A stretch of 64,000 nt of DNA from an uncultured Sinobacteraceae bacterium (GCA_903822975.1 CAIJRD010000011.1:512924-576923), one strand, 5' to 3'. Numbered from the stretch's first letter, positions 1 through 9,724 are shown. Notes: a model not told the origin generated them from the letters alone. Numbers and translations: made by a program.

Positions 1-1
1 G

Positions 2-1057
2 GCGATGTCGCGCCATGCGCGTTTCAATGTGTTGTTCCTCGAAGACCTGAGCGTGATCAAGAAGGCTGCGCGCCGCCAGGTGTTCAGCAAGCACACCAAC
101 CGCGCGCTGCAGGAGCCGATTCTGGCGATGTGCCTGGCGCTCGGCATCTACATGGCGCTGAACGTGTTCCATCTGCCGGTCGGCGAGGTCATGGTGATGA
201 GCCTGCTGCTGGCGAAGACCGTGTCGACCGTCGGCAAGGCGCAGCAGGAACTGCAGAACGTCAACGCCTCGGAGCACGGCTACTGGGCGGTTCACGACGC
301 GATCAACGAGACGCGCGCGCAGCGCGAAACCGCTCAGGGCACACGTGCGCCGAGCTTCGCGCGCGACATCGAGTTCCGCGACGTCAGTTTCAGCTTCGAT
401 TCCGACAAGACCATCATCCAGCAGGCCAGCTGCGTGCTGAAGGCCGGCGAGATCGTCACGCTCACCGGCCCCTCTGGCACCGGCAAGACCACGCTGGTCG
501 ATCTGCTGCTGGGCCTGCACTCACCTGATCGCGGCGAGATTCTGGTCGACGGCGTGTCGCTGGCCGAACTCGACATCAAGCGCTGGCGCGCGCTGACCGG
601 CTACGTGCCGCAGGAATTGATGCTGTTCCACGACAGCATCCTGACCAATGTCACCCTCGGCGAAACCGAATATCCACGCGAACAGGTCGAACAGGCGCTG
701 CGCGATGCCGGCGCCTGGGATTTCGTCTGCAGCCTGCCGCGGGGCATGGACACCATCGCCGGCGAGCGCGGCACCCTGTTCTCGGGTGGACAACGCCAGC
801 GCATCGCGGTGGCGCGCGCGCTGGTGCACCATCCCAAACTGCTGGTGCTGGACGAGGCCACCAGCGCGCTCGATCCGGTCACCGAAGCGCTGATCGTGAA
901 GAACGTCTGCACGCTCGCGCGCGAACAGGGCCTGACCGTGTTGTCGATCTCGCATCACCCGGCCTGGGTCGCGGTGGCCGATCGCGTGTTCAGCCTGAAG
1001 CAGGGCCAGCTGATCGAGGAAACGCCGCAGCGTGGCGCCGCGGTGGCGCGCGCCTAG
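2..1057 (+). CDS. ABC exporter (fused membrane + ATPase), 5'-truncated by window edge
   Basis: C-terminal part of an MsbA-type half-transporter that couples ATP hydrolysis to export across the inner membrane. The frame is open to the first base, so the true start lies outside the window. About 70 residues with a hydrophobic helix (visible residues 38-58) and the end of the membrane domain precede a complete nucleotide-binding domain. Counting from the first visible Met: Walker A GPSGTGKTT (155-163), Q-loop Gln203, signature FSGGQRQ (259-265), Walker B LLVLDE (279-284), D-loop SALD and switch His317. All ATPase motifs are intact, so this is an active-type domain. The substrate cannot be told from this fragment. 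No neighbour on the right is co-directional; the next gene is convergent after about 270 bases of repeats. Confidence 0.88.
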   Translation, partial: AMSRHARFNVLFLEDLSVIKKAARRQVFSKHTNRALQEPILAMCLALGIYMALNVFHLPVGEVMVMSLLLAKTVSTVGKAQQELQNVNASEHGYWAVHDAINETRAQRETAQGTRAPSFARDIEFRDVSFSFDSDKTIIQQASCVLKAGEIVTLTGPSGTGKTTLVDLLLGLHSPDRGEILVDGVSLAELDIKRWRALTGYVPQELMLFHDSILTNVTLGETEYPREQVEQALRDAGAWDFVCSLPRGMDTIAGERGTLFSGGQRQRIAVARALVHHPKLLVLDEATSALDPVTEALIVKNVCTLAREQGLTVLSISHHPAWVAVADRVFSLKQGQLIEETPQRGAAVARA

Positions 1058-1070
1058 TTGCAAGGTCGTC

Positions 1071-1158
1071 GTCGCTCGTCGCTCGTCGCTCATTGCAATT
1101 CACTCAACGCGAACGCTGAACGCTGAACGCTCAACGCTCAACGCTCAACGCTGAACGC
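1071..1158. repeat. Two adjacent 7-bp tandem repeats
   Basis: The intergenic stretch after the ABC gene holds GTCGCTC three times (1071-1091). It is followed by about seven copies of a heptamer, GAACGCT x3, CAACGCT x3 and GAACGC (1111-1158). Period 7 is exact across the second array with one alternating base. No stem followed by a T-run is seen, so this is not an obvious terminator. The rest of 1058-1331 shows no gene. Confidence 0.9.
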
Positions 1159-1331
1159 ACACAATTTCGCGAAGAGCACAGCCCGAACGCCACCCAGCCA
1201 CGTAACCGCAGTGCCACTCAGCCACTGCGCTCGGCATGTGCGAACAAACCGATCGCGCTCGCTTGTTTACGCCTGATCGCGCGAGGTCGCACTAGATCGC
1301 ACTCGCGCGGCGGAGCCATTCAACCTTCGCT

Positions 1332-2510
1332 TCAGCGATGCGCACTGGCCGTTGTGCCGGCCCGCGTGCTGGCCCGCTGGCGCGCCGCCGACAGCAAGGT
1401 CAAGCCGAGCCCAGCCAGCGCTACCACGGCCCCTGCGATCGGCACGAGTTGCAGCTTGTGCGTCTGCGCGATCACCACACCGCCCAGCCAGGCCCCGCCG
1501 GCATTGCCGATGTTGAACGCGCCGATGTTCAGGGTCGATGCCAGATTCGGCGCGTCGCGCGCCTGATCGACGATGCGCACCTGCAGCGGCGGCACGGTGG
1601 CGAACGCGGCCGCGCCCCAGGCGACGAAGCACAGCGCCGCCGGAATCTTCGATTCCATCGCGAACGAGAACAGGAACAGCAACACGCTCAGCGTCGCCAG
1701 AATGCCGATGAGTCCCGGCATCAGCTTCCAGTCGGCGATGCGCCCGCCGAGCCAGTTGCCAAAGGTGATGCCGACGCCGAACAGCAGCAGCAGCCAGGTC
1801 ACCTGATGCGGCGCGAAACCGCTGACCTGCTCGAAAATCGGGGCGATATAGGTGAACACGGTAAATGTGCCGCCGAAGCCGAGCACGCTCATCCCGAGCC
1901 CCATCCACACCTGCGGCTGGCGCAGCACGCGGAATTCGCCCAGTAGGCTGCCCTGCGGCATGTCGAGCTTGGCGGGCACCCAGGCCGCGATGGCGAGTGC
2001 GGCAATGCCGCCGATGCCGGTGACGCCCCAGAACGTCGCGCGCCAGCCCAGCGCCTGGCCGACACCCGTGCCGAACGGCACGCCCAGCACGTTGGCCAGC
2101 GTCAGGCCGGTGAACATCAGCGCGACCGCGCCAGCGCGCTTGTCCGGCGGCACCAGGCTCGCCGCCACCACGGAGCCGATTCCGAAGAACGCGCCGTGAC
2201 TGAACGCGGTCAACACGCGTGCGGCCATCAGCACGTCGTAGTTCGGCGCGATTGCGCACAGCAGGTTACCGAGGATAAAGATGCCGGCGAGCCCGAGCAG
2301 TGCGGCCTTGCGCGGCAGGCGCGCGGTTGCCACTGCGAGGATGGGTGCTCCGACCGCAACGCCGAGTGCATAGCCAGTCACCAGCAGGCCGGCACTGGGA
2401 ATCGACACCGACAGGTCGCGTGCCACCTCCGGCAGCAGCCCCATGATGACGAACTCGGTGGTGCCGATGCCGAATGCGGCAAGGGCCAGGGCGATGATCG
2501 GCAGCGGCAT
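1332..2510 (-). CDS. MFS drug/sugar exporter, AraJ/YdhP-like DHA1 family
   Basis: A 392-residue inner-membrane protein with about twelve hydrophobic segments, the usual size for a DHA1-type major facilitator. The first helix carries GIGTTEFVIMGLLPEVA, the hallmark start of the AraJ/YdhP branch. A motif-A-like loop (ARLPRKAALL) follows TM2. Proteins of this branch are proton-driven exporters of small molecules (arabinose derivatives, drugs, purines); the substrate here is unknown. The gene stands alone, convergent with the ABC exporter and divergent from epmB. The start ATG fits the family N-terminus, which begins directly with TM1. Nothing in the sequence shows its regulation. Confidence 0.88.
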   Translation of the reverse strand: MPLPIIALALAAFGIGTTEFVIMGLLPEVARDLSVSIPSAGLLVTGYALGVAVGAPILAVATARLPRKAALLGLAGIFILGNLLCAIAPNYDVLMAARVLTAFSHGAFFGIGSVVAASLVPPDKRAGAVALMFTGLTLANVLGVPFGTGVGQALGWRATFWGVTGIGGIAALAIAAWVPAKLDMPQGSLLGEFRVLRQPQVWMGLGMSVLGFGGTFTVFTYIAPIFEQVSGFAPHQVTWLLLLFGVGITFGNWLGGRIADWKLMPGLIGILATLSVLLFLFSFAMESKIPAALCFVAWGAAAFATVPPLQVRIVDQARDAPNLASTLNIGAFNIGNAGGAWLGGVVIAQTHKLQLVPIAGAVVALAGLGLTLLSAARQRASTRAGTTASAHR

Positions 2511-2861
2511 GAGCCTTCCTTGATTGGGCGCGGTGGCGCGCGAATGCAGCGACGAACGCCACGCGGGTTCACCGCGTCGCCTTCAAGTGCGACCCAACAT
2601 TCGTGCCGGGGTGCGCGCCTTCGACCGTTGCAGCCACGCAAGAGTTGCCGAGCGGCCGCCGCCGTGTCACTTGGCCACGGCCGAAACGCGGCGCGACGTC
2701 GCATCGTGGGACGCCGATGCATCGTCCCTGTCATCCATCCATTTTCCCTGCATCGTCGGTAAGACCTCACGCAGCGGAGCATCGCCGAGACGCGCACGAC
2801 GAAACCTCGGCGAGACCTTGCTGGGCTTTTTGTGATCCAGCTACACGATCCGCTGCTGCAG

Positions 2862-2889
2862 GCATGGGGCATGGGGAATTGGGCATGAG
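2862..2889. repeat. Degenerate 7-bp tandem repeat upstream of epmB
   Basis: Four heptamers in a row: GCATGGG, GCATGGG, GAATTGG, GCATGAG. They lie in the 424-base divergent region 2511-2934 between the MFS gene and epmB. That region otherwise shows no gene; it should hold both promoters, but no clear -35/-10 pair could be chosen. Confidence 0.75.
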
Positions 2890-2934
2890 CCAGGCGCGCG
2901 GCGCGACCAGCTCGAAGACGGCCCGCAAATCGCC

Positions 2935-4071
2935 ATGCCCGTACCGGCGCCGTTTGAGGTCGCGGTCAATCTCCGCAACAATCCGCGCGCAATGGACGAT
3001 CGCTATCCCCTCAACACGCTGCTGGCGCCGCCGCCGTCGCAGAGCGCTGCACCCGCAACGACGCAGCAGCAGCAGCACCCGCAGCCGACGCCTGCGCGCT
3101 GGCAGCGCAGCCTGGCCGCGGCGGTGACGCGCCCGGCCGAACTGCTTGAGTTGCTGGGACTCGATGCCGGCTTGCCGGCGCTCGATGGTTCCGCGCTGCG
3201 CGATTTTCCGTTGCGGGTGCCGCACAGCTTCGTCGCACGCATGCGCTTTGGTGATCCGCGCGATCCGCTGTTCCTGCAGGTATGGCCGGCGTCTGCCGAA
3301 GCCCTGGATGCGCCGGGTTTCGCGCTCGACGCCGTCGGCGATCTGGCCAAGCTCAAACCCGGTGGCCTGATTCACAAATACCAGGGCCGCGCGCTGGTGG
3401 TGGCGACCGGCGCCTGCGCGGTGCACTGCCGCTACTGCTTCCGGCGGCACTTCCCGTATAGCGATGCGATCGCCGCGCGTGGCGCCTGGCGTGAAACGCT
3501 GGATCAACTCGCTGCGGATACGAGCGTCGAAGAGGCGATCCTGTCCGGCGGCGATCCGCTGGCGCTGAGCGACGACAAGCTCGCGGCCTTCGCCGTGGGC
3601 CTGGAAGCGCTGCCGAACATCCGCCGCCTGCGCTTGCATACGCGGGTGCCGGTGGTGCTGCCGGAGCGGGTCGACGACGCCTTGTGCGCCTGGCTCACGC
3701 GCAGCCGCCTGCAAAAAGTCGTGGTGCTGCACATCAACCATCCGCAGGAGATCGATGCCGAAGTCGGCGCGGCGCTGGCGAGGTTGCGGGCCACCGGCGC
3801 CACCTTGCTGAACCAGGCGGTGTTGCTGAAGGGTGTCAACGACAGCGCCGACACGCTGGTGGCCTTATCCGAAAAGACATTTGCGCATGGTGTCTTGCCG
3901 TACTATCTTCATGTTCTGGATCGAGTACAGGGAGCGGCACACTTCGACGTGGACGGAACCACCGCGAGTCAACTGATGCGCGACATCAGCGCACGTTTGC
4001 CGGGCTATCTGCTGCCGCGGCTGGTGCGCGAAATCGCCGGAGCGCCCGCCAAAACCCTGCTGCCGTGGTAG
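2935..4071 (+). CDS. epmB: EF-P beta-lysylation protein EpmB (lysine 2,3-aminomutase-like radical SAM)
   Basis: Radical SAM enzyme that converts (S)-alpha-lysine to (R)-beta-lysine, which EpmA attaches to elongation factor P. The cluster motif CAVHCRYCFRRHFPY is complete, giving CxxxCxxC. Further family blocks are visible: ILSGGDPL, RLHTRVPVVLPERV, HINHPQEID, LLNQAVLLKGVND and PYYLHVLDRVQGAAHF. The protein is 378 residues as given, versus about 340 usually. The extra length is a Pro/Gln-rich N-terminal extension (about residues 30-55), so a start at the in-frame ATG 2992 is also possible. Its stop overlaps a possible GTG start of the FimX-like gene, suggesting one transcript. The EF-P gene often found beside epmB is not in this window. 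Confidence 0.93.
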   Translation: MPVPAPFEVAVNLRNNPRAMDDRYPLNTLLAPPPSQSAAPATTQQQQHPQPTPARWQRSLAAAVTRPAELLELLGLDAGLPALDGSALRDFPLRVPHSFVARMRFGDPRDPLFLQVWPASAEALDAPGFALDAVGDLAKLKPGGLIHKYQGRALVVATGACAVHCRYCFRRHFPYSDAIAARGAWRETLDQLAADTSVEEAILSGGDPLALSDDKLAAFAVGLEALPNIRRLRLHTRVPVVLPERVDDALCAWLTRSRLQKVVVLHINHPQEIDAEVGAALARLRATGATLLNQAVLLKGVNDSADTLVALSEKTFAHGVLPYYLHVLDRVQGAAHFDVDGTTASQLMRDISARLPGYLLPRLVREIAGAPAKTLLPW

Positions 4072-4100
4072 GCGCAAAGCCCGCGACGCGTCTACCGGCG

Positions 4101-6167
4101 ATGCTCCTCGGCGACCGCAGCGGCCTGCTGTTGGTGGTGTCGGCACGTGAAGACGTGGCGAAGCGCATCGAGAGTCACCTGCGCAATGCCGGCCATCCGC
4201 TGCGCGTGCTGTGGGCGCCCGACTTGGACGATGTCGAGGAAGTACTGCGCCGCTCGCCGCCGGATCTGCTGCTGTGCGAAACCGGACTTCCCAAGATCAC
4301 GCCGCAAGCGCTGCTGAGCTTGCGCGATACGCTGCTGGCGGATCTGCCGGTGATTCTGCTGCAGCGCGAACACTCGATCGATGCAGCCGTGGCGGCACTC
4401 GCCGCCGGCGCCGACGATCTGTGCGGCTCTTCGGGCACCCCGGCGCTGCGCCATCTCGAAGGCGTGGTGATTCGCGAATTCGCTAAACATCATCACTTGC
4501 GGGCGCTGCGTCTGCACCAGCAACGGCTGGCGGAGTTCGAACGACGCAGCCAGCAGCTCGCAGCCAATAGCGGCGACGCCATCGCGCGTCTGCACGAGGG
4601 CATCGTCGCCGACGCCAATCCGGCCTTCGTGCACCTGCTCGGGCGCGACAGCGTCGACGACATCAGTGGTCAGCCGCTGATCGATCTGGTGGTGGGCGAG
4701 CAGCGTGCCGCGGTCAGAACCCGCCTGCGTCAGCTGCTCAAAGGCAAGCACAGCAGCGAGCCCTTGGAACTGGTGTTTGCGGCCAAGCGCGGCAAGGTGC
4801 ATGCGCACGCGCAGCTGATCGTCGGCGAGTCGCACGGCGAACCGTTCGTCGAGTTGCTGATCCGCAGCGAAGGCGGACGCGGCCTGCTCGCAACCCAGCA
4901 CACTGCGCTGAAAGATCGCCGCGCCTTCGCCGATGCGCTGAGCGAACGCGTTGCCAGTCCCGGCGCACAGGTTCACGCCGCGCTGCTGCTGCAGATCGAT
5001 GGCTTTGCGGCACTCGAAAACCGAATCGGACATGTGGAAGCACAAGAGGTCAGCGCGCAACTGGCCGAGGCGATACACGCGCGACTTGGTGCTGAGGATC
5101 GGTCGTTCGCCTTCGCCACCGATCAGCTGACACTGCTGCTCACGCGCGAGCGCTTCGACGAGATCGAGCAGCACATCGAATTCCTGCGCAAGGAGATCGC
5201 GCAATCGATTTTCCATACGCGGCGGCACGAAGCGCATGTGACGCTGACGCTTGCGCTGTATCCCCTCGCGGCCGGCGATTGCGCGGACGATGTCATCGCA
5301 CAACTGGTCGAAGGCACGCGCAAAGCCACGGCCAAGGGCGGTGATCGCCTCGCGGTGATCGGCGCGCACGCGCAGACGCGACAGAGCGAACGCGATCTCG
5401 CGCTGCGCGCCGCACGGGTGCGCACAGCGCTCGAAAACGACGGCTTGAAGCTCGCGTATCAGGCGATTGCCAGCCTCGAAGGCGACACCCGCAGCCACTT
5501 CGACGTCTTGGTACGACTGATCGACGAATCCGGCAAGGAGTGGCATGCCGCCGATTTCCTGCCCGCAGCACAGCAAGCCAAGCTGATGCCGCAGATCGAC
5601 CGCTGGGTCGTGCAACGCACGCTCGCGATCATTCGCAAGCGCGGAACCTTGCAGGATCGCGCGGTGCTGTTCGTCAAACTGTCGGAAGACACGCTCAAGG
5701 ATGCCGACGGTTTCCTCGGTTGGTTCAGCGACGAACTACGCACGCAGCCCTCGCAGCCCATTGCCCCCGACACGCTGGTGTTCCAATTTCAGGAAGTGGT
5801 GATCCAGAACCATGTGGCGAAGGCGCGCATGCTGAGTCAATCCCTGCGCACGCTCGGGGCGGCCATTGCGATCGATCACTACGGGATCGGTAGCGCGTCG
5901 GTACAACTGCTGGATCACCTGCCCGCGGCGTTCGTCAAATTCCACGCCTCGTTCACGCAGAACTTCGCCGACGCTCAGATACAGAAACGGCTGACAGAAC
6001 TGATCGAAGCCGCACGCCATCGGCGCCTGAAGACAATCGTCTCGCATGTCGAGGATGCACATCTGATGGCGCGCTTGTGGCAGATCGGCGTCAACTTCAT
6101 CCAGGGCTATCACGTGCAGGAGCCGGAAGTCGTACTCCTCGGCAGCAGCATCACCCGGCCCGGCTGA
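4101..6167 (+). CDS. fimX: FimX-like REC-PAS-GGDEF-EAL protein with degenerate catalytic domains
   Basis: 688 residues from ATG 4101, close to the 691 of Pseudomonas FimX. Order: receiver-like domain (about 8-125), PAS (170-260), degenerate GGDEF (285-430), degenerate EAL (440-680). The receiver has Glu60 where the phosphoacceptor Asp should be. The GGDEF signature is absent: the sequence there reads FAFATDQLTLLL. The EAL motif reads DVL (468-470). It should therefore be a c-di-GMP receptor rather than a cyclase or phosphodiesterase. FimX proteins bind c-di-GMP through such an EAL domain and regulate type IV pilus assembly and twitching. An upstream in-frame GTG at 4065 overlaps the epmB stop and is an alternative start. 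The open frame further upstream lies inside epmB and is not coding. Confidence 0.85.
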   Translation: MLLGDRSGLLLVVSAREDVAKRIESHLRNAGHPLRVLWAPDLDDVEEVLRRSPPDLLLCETGLPKITPQALLSLRDTLLADLPVILLQREHSIDAAVAALAAGADDLCGSSGTPALRHLEGVVIREFAKHHHLRALRLHQQRLAEFERRSQQLAANSGDAIARLHEGIVADANPAFVHLLGRDSVDDISGQPLIDLVVGEQRAAVRTRLRQLLKGKHSSEPLELVFAAKRGKVHAHAQLIVGESHGEPFVELLIRSEGGRGLLATQHTALKDRRAFADALSERVASPGAQVHAALLLQIDGFAALENRIGHVEAQEVSAQLAEAIHARLGAEDRSFAFATDQLTLLLTRERFDEIEQHIEFLRKEIAQSIFHTRRHEAHVTLTLALYPLAAGDCADDVIAQLVEGTRKATAKGGDRLAVIGAHAQTRQSERDLALRAARVRTALENDGLKLAYQAIASLEGDTRSHFDVLVRLIDESGKEWHAADFLPAAQQAKLMPQIDRWVVQRTLAIIRKRGTLQDRAVLFVKLSEDTLKDADGFLGWFSDELRTQPSQPIAPDTLVFQFQEVVIQNHVAKARMLSQSLRTLGAAIAIDHYGIGSASVQLLDHLPAAFVKFHASFTQNFADAQIQKRLTELIEAARHRRLKTIVSHVEDAHLMARLWQIGVNFIQGYHVQEPEVVLLGSSITRPG

Positions 6168-6176
6168 ACAACGTGC

Positions 6177-6202
6177 TGAACGAACGGGCTGAACGAACGG
6201 AC
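6177..6202. repeat. 13-bp direct repeat, two copies
   Basis: GCTGAACGAACGG occurs twice in tandem directly after the fimX stop, followed by a decayed third copy (ACTGAGCGAAT). It shares the GAACG core seen in other intergenic repeats of this window. Confidence 0.7.
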
Positions 6203-6259
6203 TGAGCGAATCTTCCGGCTCGCGACCACCGGCTGTCGCGCGTAACCGGAAACAAACAA

Positions 6260-6409
6260 GGGCCGCTCTCGCGGCCCTTTATCAACATTGAGCGCCGCTC
6301 TCGCGGCCCTTTTATCAACATCGAGCGCCGCTCTCGCGGCCCTTTCATCAGCATCGAGCGCCGCTCTCGCGGCCCTTTTCTTCATCTTTGAGCGGCGCTG
6401 TCGCGGCTC
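6260..6409. terminator. Tandem array of five terminator-like hairpins between convergent fimX and htpX
   Basis: Five hairpins repeat every 33-34 bases, starting near 6260, 6294, 6327, 6360 and 6390. The first is GGGCCGC-TCTC-GCGGCCC followed by TTT and preceded by an A-rich run. Copies 2-4 keep the GCCGC-TCTC-GCGGC stem with three or four T after it, and the spacer reads close to ATCAACATCGAGC. Copy 5 is diverged. A single GC-rich stem plus T-run is a standard intrinsic terminator; duplication into an array is seen here directly. It sits between two convergent genes and could stop transcription from both sides. Confidence 0.8.
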
Positions 6410-6440
6410 CTTTCGTCAACAGTGATTGAATCGAGTGCCC

Positions 6441-7316
6441 TTAAGCGGCGCTCTGCAGCGCTGCGATGCGCACCTCGAGCGGCGGATGACTGGCGAACCA
6501 TTCCTTGACGCCGCCGGCGATACCGAACGCAGCCATGCCCTGCGGCAGCGTGGACGGTTCGTGCAACGTCTTCAGGCGTTCCAACGCGGCGATCATCTTG
6601 CGCTTGCCCGCCAGATGTGCACCGCCCGCGTCAGCGCGGAACTCGCGCTGACGCGAGAACCAGGCAACGATCACGCTGGCGAGTACGCCGAGCAGGATCT
6701 GCATCACCATCGAGGTGATGAAGTAGCCGATGCCGACACCGCCCTCGCGCTCGTTGCCACGCTGCAGCGCGCTATCAACTACGTAGCCGACCACGCGCGA
6801 CAGGAAGATCACGAAGGTGTTCAGCACGCCTTGAATCAGGGTCAGCGTGACCATGTCGCCGTTGGCGACGTGGCTGATTTCGTGGCCGAGCACGGCTTCG
6901 ATCTCATCCTGGTTCATGCTCTGCAGCAGGCCGGAACTGACGGCGACGAGGGCGCTGTTGCGGCTCATGCCGGTGGCGAACGCATTCGGCTCCGGTGCGT
7001 CATACACCGCCACTTCGGGGATGCCGATACCGGCGGCGCGTGCTTCGCGTTCCACCGTTGCCAGCAGCCAGGATTCGGCGGCGTTGCGCGGCTGCGTGAT
7101 CACCGTGGCACCGGTGGAACGCTTCGCGATCCACTTCGACATCGCCAGCGAAATGAATGCGCCGCCCATGCCGAACACCGCCGAGAACGCCAGCAGCATC
7201 GGCAGATTGAGGCCTTTCTGCGTCAGAAAACGATCCACGCCCAGCACGCTGCAGACCACGCCAAGCACCAGCACCACGGCCAGGTTGGTCAACAGGAACA
7301 GAACAATGCGTTTCAT
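6441..7316 (-). CDS. htpX: Membrane zinc metalloprotease HtpX (M48B)
   Basis: Inner-membrane quality-control protease that cleaves misfolded membrane proteins together with FtsH. 291 residues, matching the family (about 290). Two N-terminal membrane helices (about 5-22 and 38-58) precede the catalytic zinc motif HEISH (145-149), with Glu225 in REFRAD as the third zinc ligand. Two further hydrophobic segments (about 155-180 and 196-218) lie between the motif and that ligand, as in E. coli HtpX. It is a single gene, convergent with fimX. No CpxR or heat-shock promoter could be identified with confidence. Confidence 0.95.
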   Translation of the reverse strand: MKRIVLFLLTNLAVVLVLGVVCSVLGVDRFLTQKGLNLPMLLAFSAVFGMGGAFISLAMSKWIAKRSTGATVITQPRNAAESWLLATVEREARAAGIGIPEVAVYDAPEPNAFATGMSRNSALVAVSSGLLQSMNQDEIEAVLGHEISHVANGDMVTLTLIQGVLNTFVIFLSRVVGYVVDSALQRGNEREGGVGIGYFITSMVMQILLGVLASVIVAWFSRQREFRADAGGAHLAGKRKMIAALERLKTLHEPSTLPQGMAAFGIAGGVKEWFASHPPLEVRIAALQSAA

Positions 7317-7398
7317 ACTCGAATAAGGTCAGTTGAGCCGCAATCGGCAACCTATTCTTTGGGGCTTGCTTGCGAAACTCAAGCCCAAAAAATCGCCC

Positions 7399-9636
7399 TC
7401 AAGCCGGCGTCTGTGTGCTCTTACCCGCCTGAACGTTGAGCGTATCGACGCGCTGGAAGCCGCGCGGCAAATGATTACCCCGCCCGGCGCGCGCACCTGC
7501 GTAGTGCTCCAGATCGGCGGGCTTCAAGGTGAACGTGCGCTTGCCGCTGACCAGTTCGAGCGCGCTGCCTTGCGGCACCACCGCGCTGGCGACGATGCGG
7601 TCTTCGTCCTTCAGGCCGATCAACTTGTTGCCCTTGCCCTTCGCCATTTCCGGCAGTTCGCTCAAGGCCAGCAGCAGCAGGCGCCCTTCGGCAGTGGCCA
7701 GCGCCAGACGATCGGTTTTCGGCGTGCGCGTCGCGCAACTGAACGGCGTGCCTTCCAGACTCAAGGCGGCCTTGCCGGCGCGATTGCGGCCTTGCAGATC
7801 GTCGAGCTTGGCGATGAAGCCGTAGCCGTCGCTGCCGCCGAGCACGAAGCGGTCGCTACCCTCGCCCATCATCAGTCCAATGATTGAAGCGCCGTCCTGC
7901 AGATCCAGGCGTGTCGTCACCGGCTCGCCCTGCGAGCGGGCCGAAGGCAGCTCGCGCGGATTGAGCGAGTACGCGCGGCCACGGCTGTCGAGCAGAATTA
8001 AAAGCTGATTTGTGCGACCTTCGACCGCACAGAGAAATTCGTCGCCAGATTTGTAGCTGAGCCCCGGCGCATCGATGCCGTGACCTTTCGCGCTACGGAT
8101 CCAGCCGGCTTTCGACAGCACCACGGTTACCGGCTCCGAGGGCAGGATTTCGGAGGCTTCCAGCACCTGTGCAGCCGGCCGCGCGACGATCGGACAGCGC
8201 CGCGCGTCGCCGTACTTCTTGGCATCTTCGCTGAGTTCGGTGCCGACCAGTTTTTTGAGTTTCGCTTCGGAGCCGAGCAGATCGACCAGCTTGTCGCGCT
8301 CTTTCGCCAGCTCCGCCTGCTCGCCGCGGATCTGCATTTCCTCGATTTTCTGCAGATGACGCAGACGCAGATCGAGAATCGACGTCGCCTGAATGTCGGT
8401 CAGCCCGAAGCGCGCCATCAACTCGGCGTGCGGATCGTCCTCGTAGCGAATGATGCGGATGACTTCGTCGATGTTGAGATACGCGATCAACAAGCCATCG
8501 AGAATATGCAGGCGCTCGTTGACTTTGCCGAGTCGATGTTCGAGCCGGCGGCGCACCGTGGCCACACGGTAGCCGAGCCACTCGACCAGGATCTCGCGCA
8601 GATTCTTCACACGCGGACGGCCATCGAGGCCGATCATGTTGAGGTTCACGCGCGCCGACTTCTCCAGATCGGTGGTGGCGAACAAATGCGCCATCAGCGC
8701 ATCCGCATCCACACGATTGCTGCGCGGAATGATGACGATGCGAACCGGGTTTTCGTGATCCGACTCGTCGCGCAGATCTTCGATCAGTGGCAGCTTCTTC
8801 GCGCGCATCTGCTCGGCGATCTGCTCCTGGATCTTCGCCGGAGACACCTGCTGCGGCAGGTGCGTGACGACGATGTTGCCGTCGTCCTCACGCTCCCAGC
8901 GCGCGCGCATACGCACCTGGCCGTTGCCGGTTTCGTAAATCTTCTTCAGCTCCGAAGGGTCGCTGATGATTTCGCAGCCGGTGGCGAAGTCCGGCGCCGG
9001 CACGTGCTCGGCGATTTCGGCGAGCGTGGCTTTCGGATTCTTCAACAGCAGCAGGCAGGCGGCGACCAACTCGCGCAGGTTGTGCGCGGGAATGTCGGTG
9101 GCCATGCCGACCGCGATGCCGGTGGTGCCGTTGACCAGAATGTTCGGCAGGCGCGCGGGCAGCAGCTTCGGTTCGGTCAGCGTGCCGTCGAAATTCGGCA
9201 CCCAGTCGGCGGTGCCCATTTCGAGTTCGGTCAACAGCGTCGCCGCATACGGCGTCAGCTTGGCTTCGGTGTAGCGCATTGCGGCGAAGCTTTTCGGATC
9301 GTCCGCCGAGCCCCAGTTGCCCTGTCCATCGACCAGCGTGTAGCGATAGCTGAACGGCTGCGCCATCGTCACCATCGCTTCGTAACAGGCACTGTCGCCG
9401 TGCGGATGAAACTTGCCGATGACATCGCCAACCGTGCGCGCCGACTTCTTCGGCTTGCTGGTCGAGGACAAACCCAACTCGCTCATCGCGTAGATGATGC
9501 GGCGCTGCACCGGCTTCAATCCGTCGGCGATATGCGGCAGCGCGCGGTCGAGCACGACGTACATCGAGTAATCGAGGTAGGCCTTTTCGGCGAAGTCGCG
9601 CAGCGGCAGGCGTTCGGTTTCGGTGATTTCGGTCAT
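7399..9636 (-). CDS. parC: DNA topoisomerase IV subunit A
   Basis: Breakage-reunion subunit that decatenates daughter chromosomes with ParE. 745 residues, close to E. coli ParC (752). The catalytic tyrosine is Tyr122, preceded by Arg121 in [10 protein letters not shown]. The quinolone-resistance region [13 protein letters not shown] (77-89) keeps Ser82 and Glu86, equivalent to E. coli Ser80 and Glu84, so it looks wild-type for quinolone susceptibility. The winged-helix, tower and coiled-coil regions are complete, and the shorter C-terminal domain with blade-like repeats (about 500-740) distinguishes ParC from GyrA. It lies downstream of parE and an NTF2-like gene, all on the minus strand. Confidence 0.96.
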   Translation of the reverse strand: MTEITETERLPLRDFAEKAYLDYSMYVVLDRALPHIADGLKPVQRRIIYAMSELGLSSTSKPKKSARTVGDVIGKFHPHGDSACYEAMVTMAQPFSYRYTLVDGQGNWGSADDPKSFAAMRYTEAKLTPYAATLLTELEMGTADWVPNFDGTLTEPKLLPARLPNILVNGTTGIAVGMATDIPAHNLRELVAACLLLLKNPKATLAEIAEHVPAPDFATGCEIISDPSELKKIYETGNGQVRMRARWEREDDGNIVVTHLPQQVSPAKIQEQIAEQMRAKKLPLIEDLRDESDHENPVRIVIIPRSNRVDADALMAHLFATTDLEKSARVNLNMIGLDGRPRVKNLREILVEWLGYRVATVRRRLEHRLGKVNERLHILDGLLIAYLNIDEVIRIIRYEDDPHAELMARFGLTDIQATSILDLRLRHLQKIEEMQIRGEQAELAKERDKLVDLLGSEAKLKKLVGTELSEDAKKYGDARRCPIVARPAAQVLEASEILPSEPVTVVLSKAGWIRSAKGHGIDAPGLSYKSGDEFLCAVEGRTNQLLILLDSRGRAYSLNPRELPSARSQGEPVTTRLDLQDGASIIGLMMGEGSDRFVLGGSDGYGFIAKLDDLQGRNRAGKAALSLEGTPFSCATRTPKTDRLALATAEGRLLLLALSELPEMAKGKGNKLIGLKDEDRIVASAVVPQGSALELVSGKRTFTLKPADLEHYAGARAGRGNHLPRGFQRVDTLNVQAGKSTQTPA

Positions 9637-9658
9637 GCGTGGAGACTTGAATGAATGC

Positions 9659-9685
9659 CTGGAATTACTGGAATTACTGGAATTA
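9659..9685. repeat. 9-bp tandem repeat CTGGAATTA x3
   Basis: Three exact copies of CTGGAATTA lie between parC and the NTF2-like gene, followed by a decayed AAATCTGGATTTAAAT. The segment is AT-rich compared with its neighbours and lies 23 bases upstream of the parC start. Confidence 0.85.
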
Positions 9686-9724
9686 AATCTGGATTTAAAT
9701 AATGAGCAAGGTTTTCGCGCAGGC

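Noticed and set aside
3684..4100. N-terminal extension of the FimX-like frame
   Set aside because: It lies inside epmB in another frame and has no similarity; FimX length fits the start at 4101.
6110..6385. Repetitive 91-codon minus-strand frame (AARAALDVDKR-type repeats)
   Set aside because: It is the translation of the tandem hairpin array and overlaps the fimX end; the 33-base period explains the repeated peptide.
7362..7392. Possible terminator between htpX and parC
   Set aside because: GGGCTTG/CAAGCCC stem is present, but the adjacent run is A on the plus strand, and on the minus strand the T-run precedes the stem.
8080..9654. Plus-strand open frame of 524 codons opposite parC
   Set aside because: Shadow of parC; composition typical of antisense frames in GC-rich genes.
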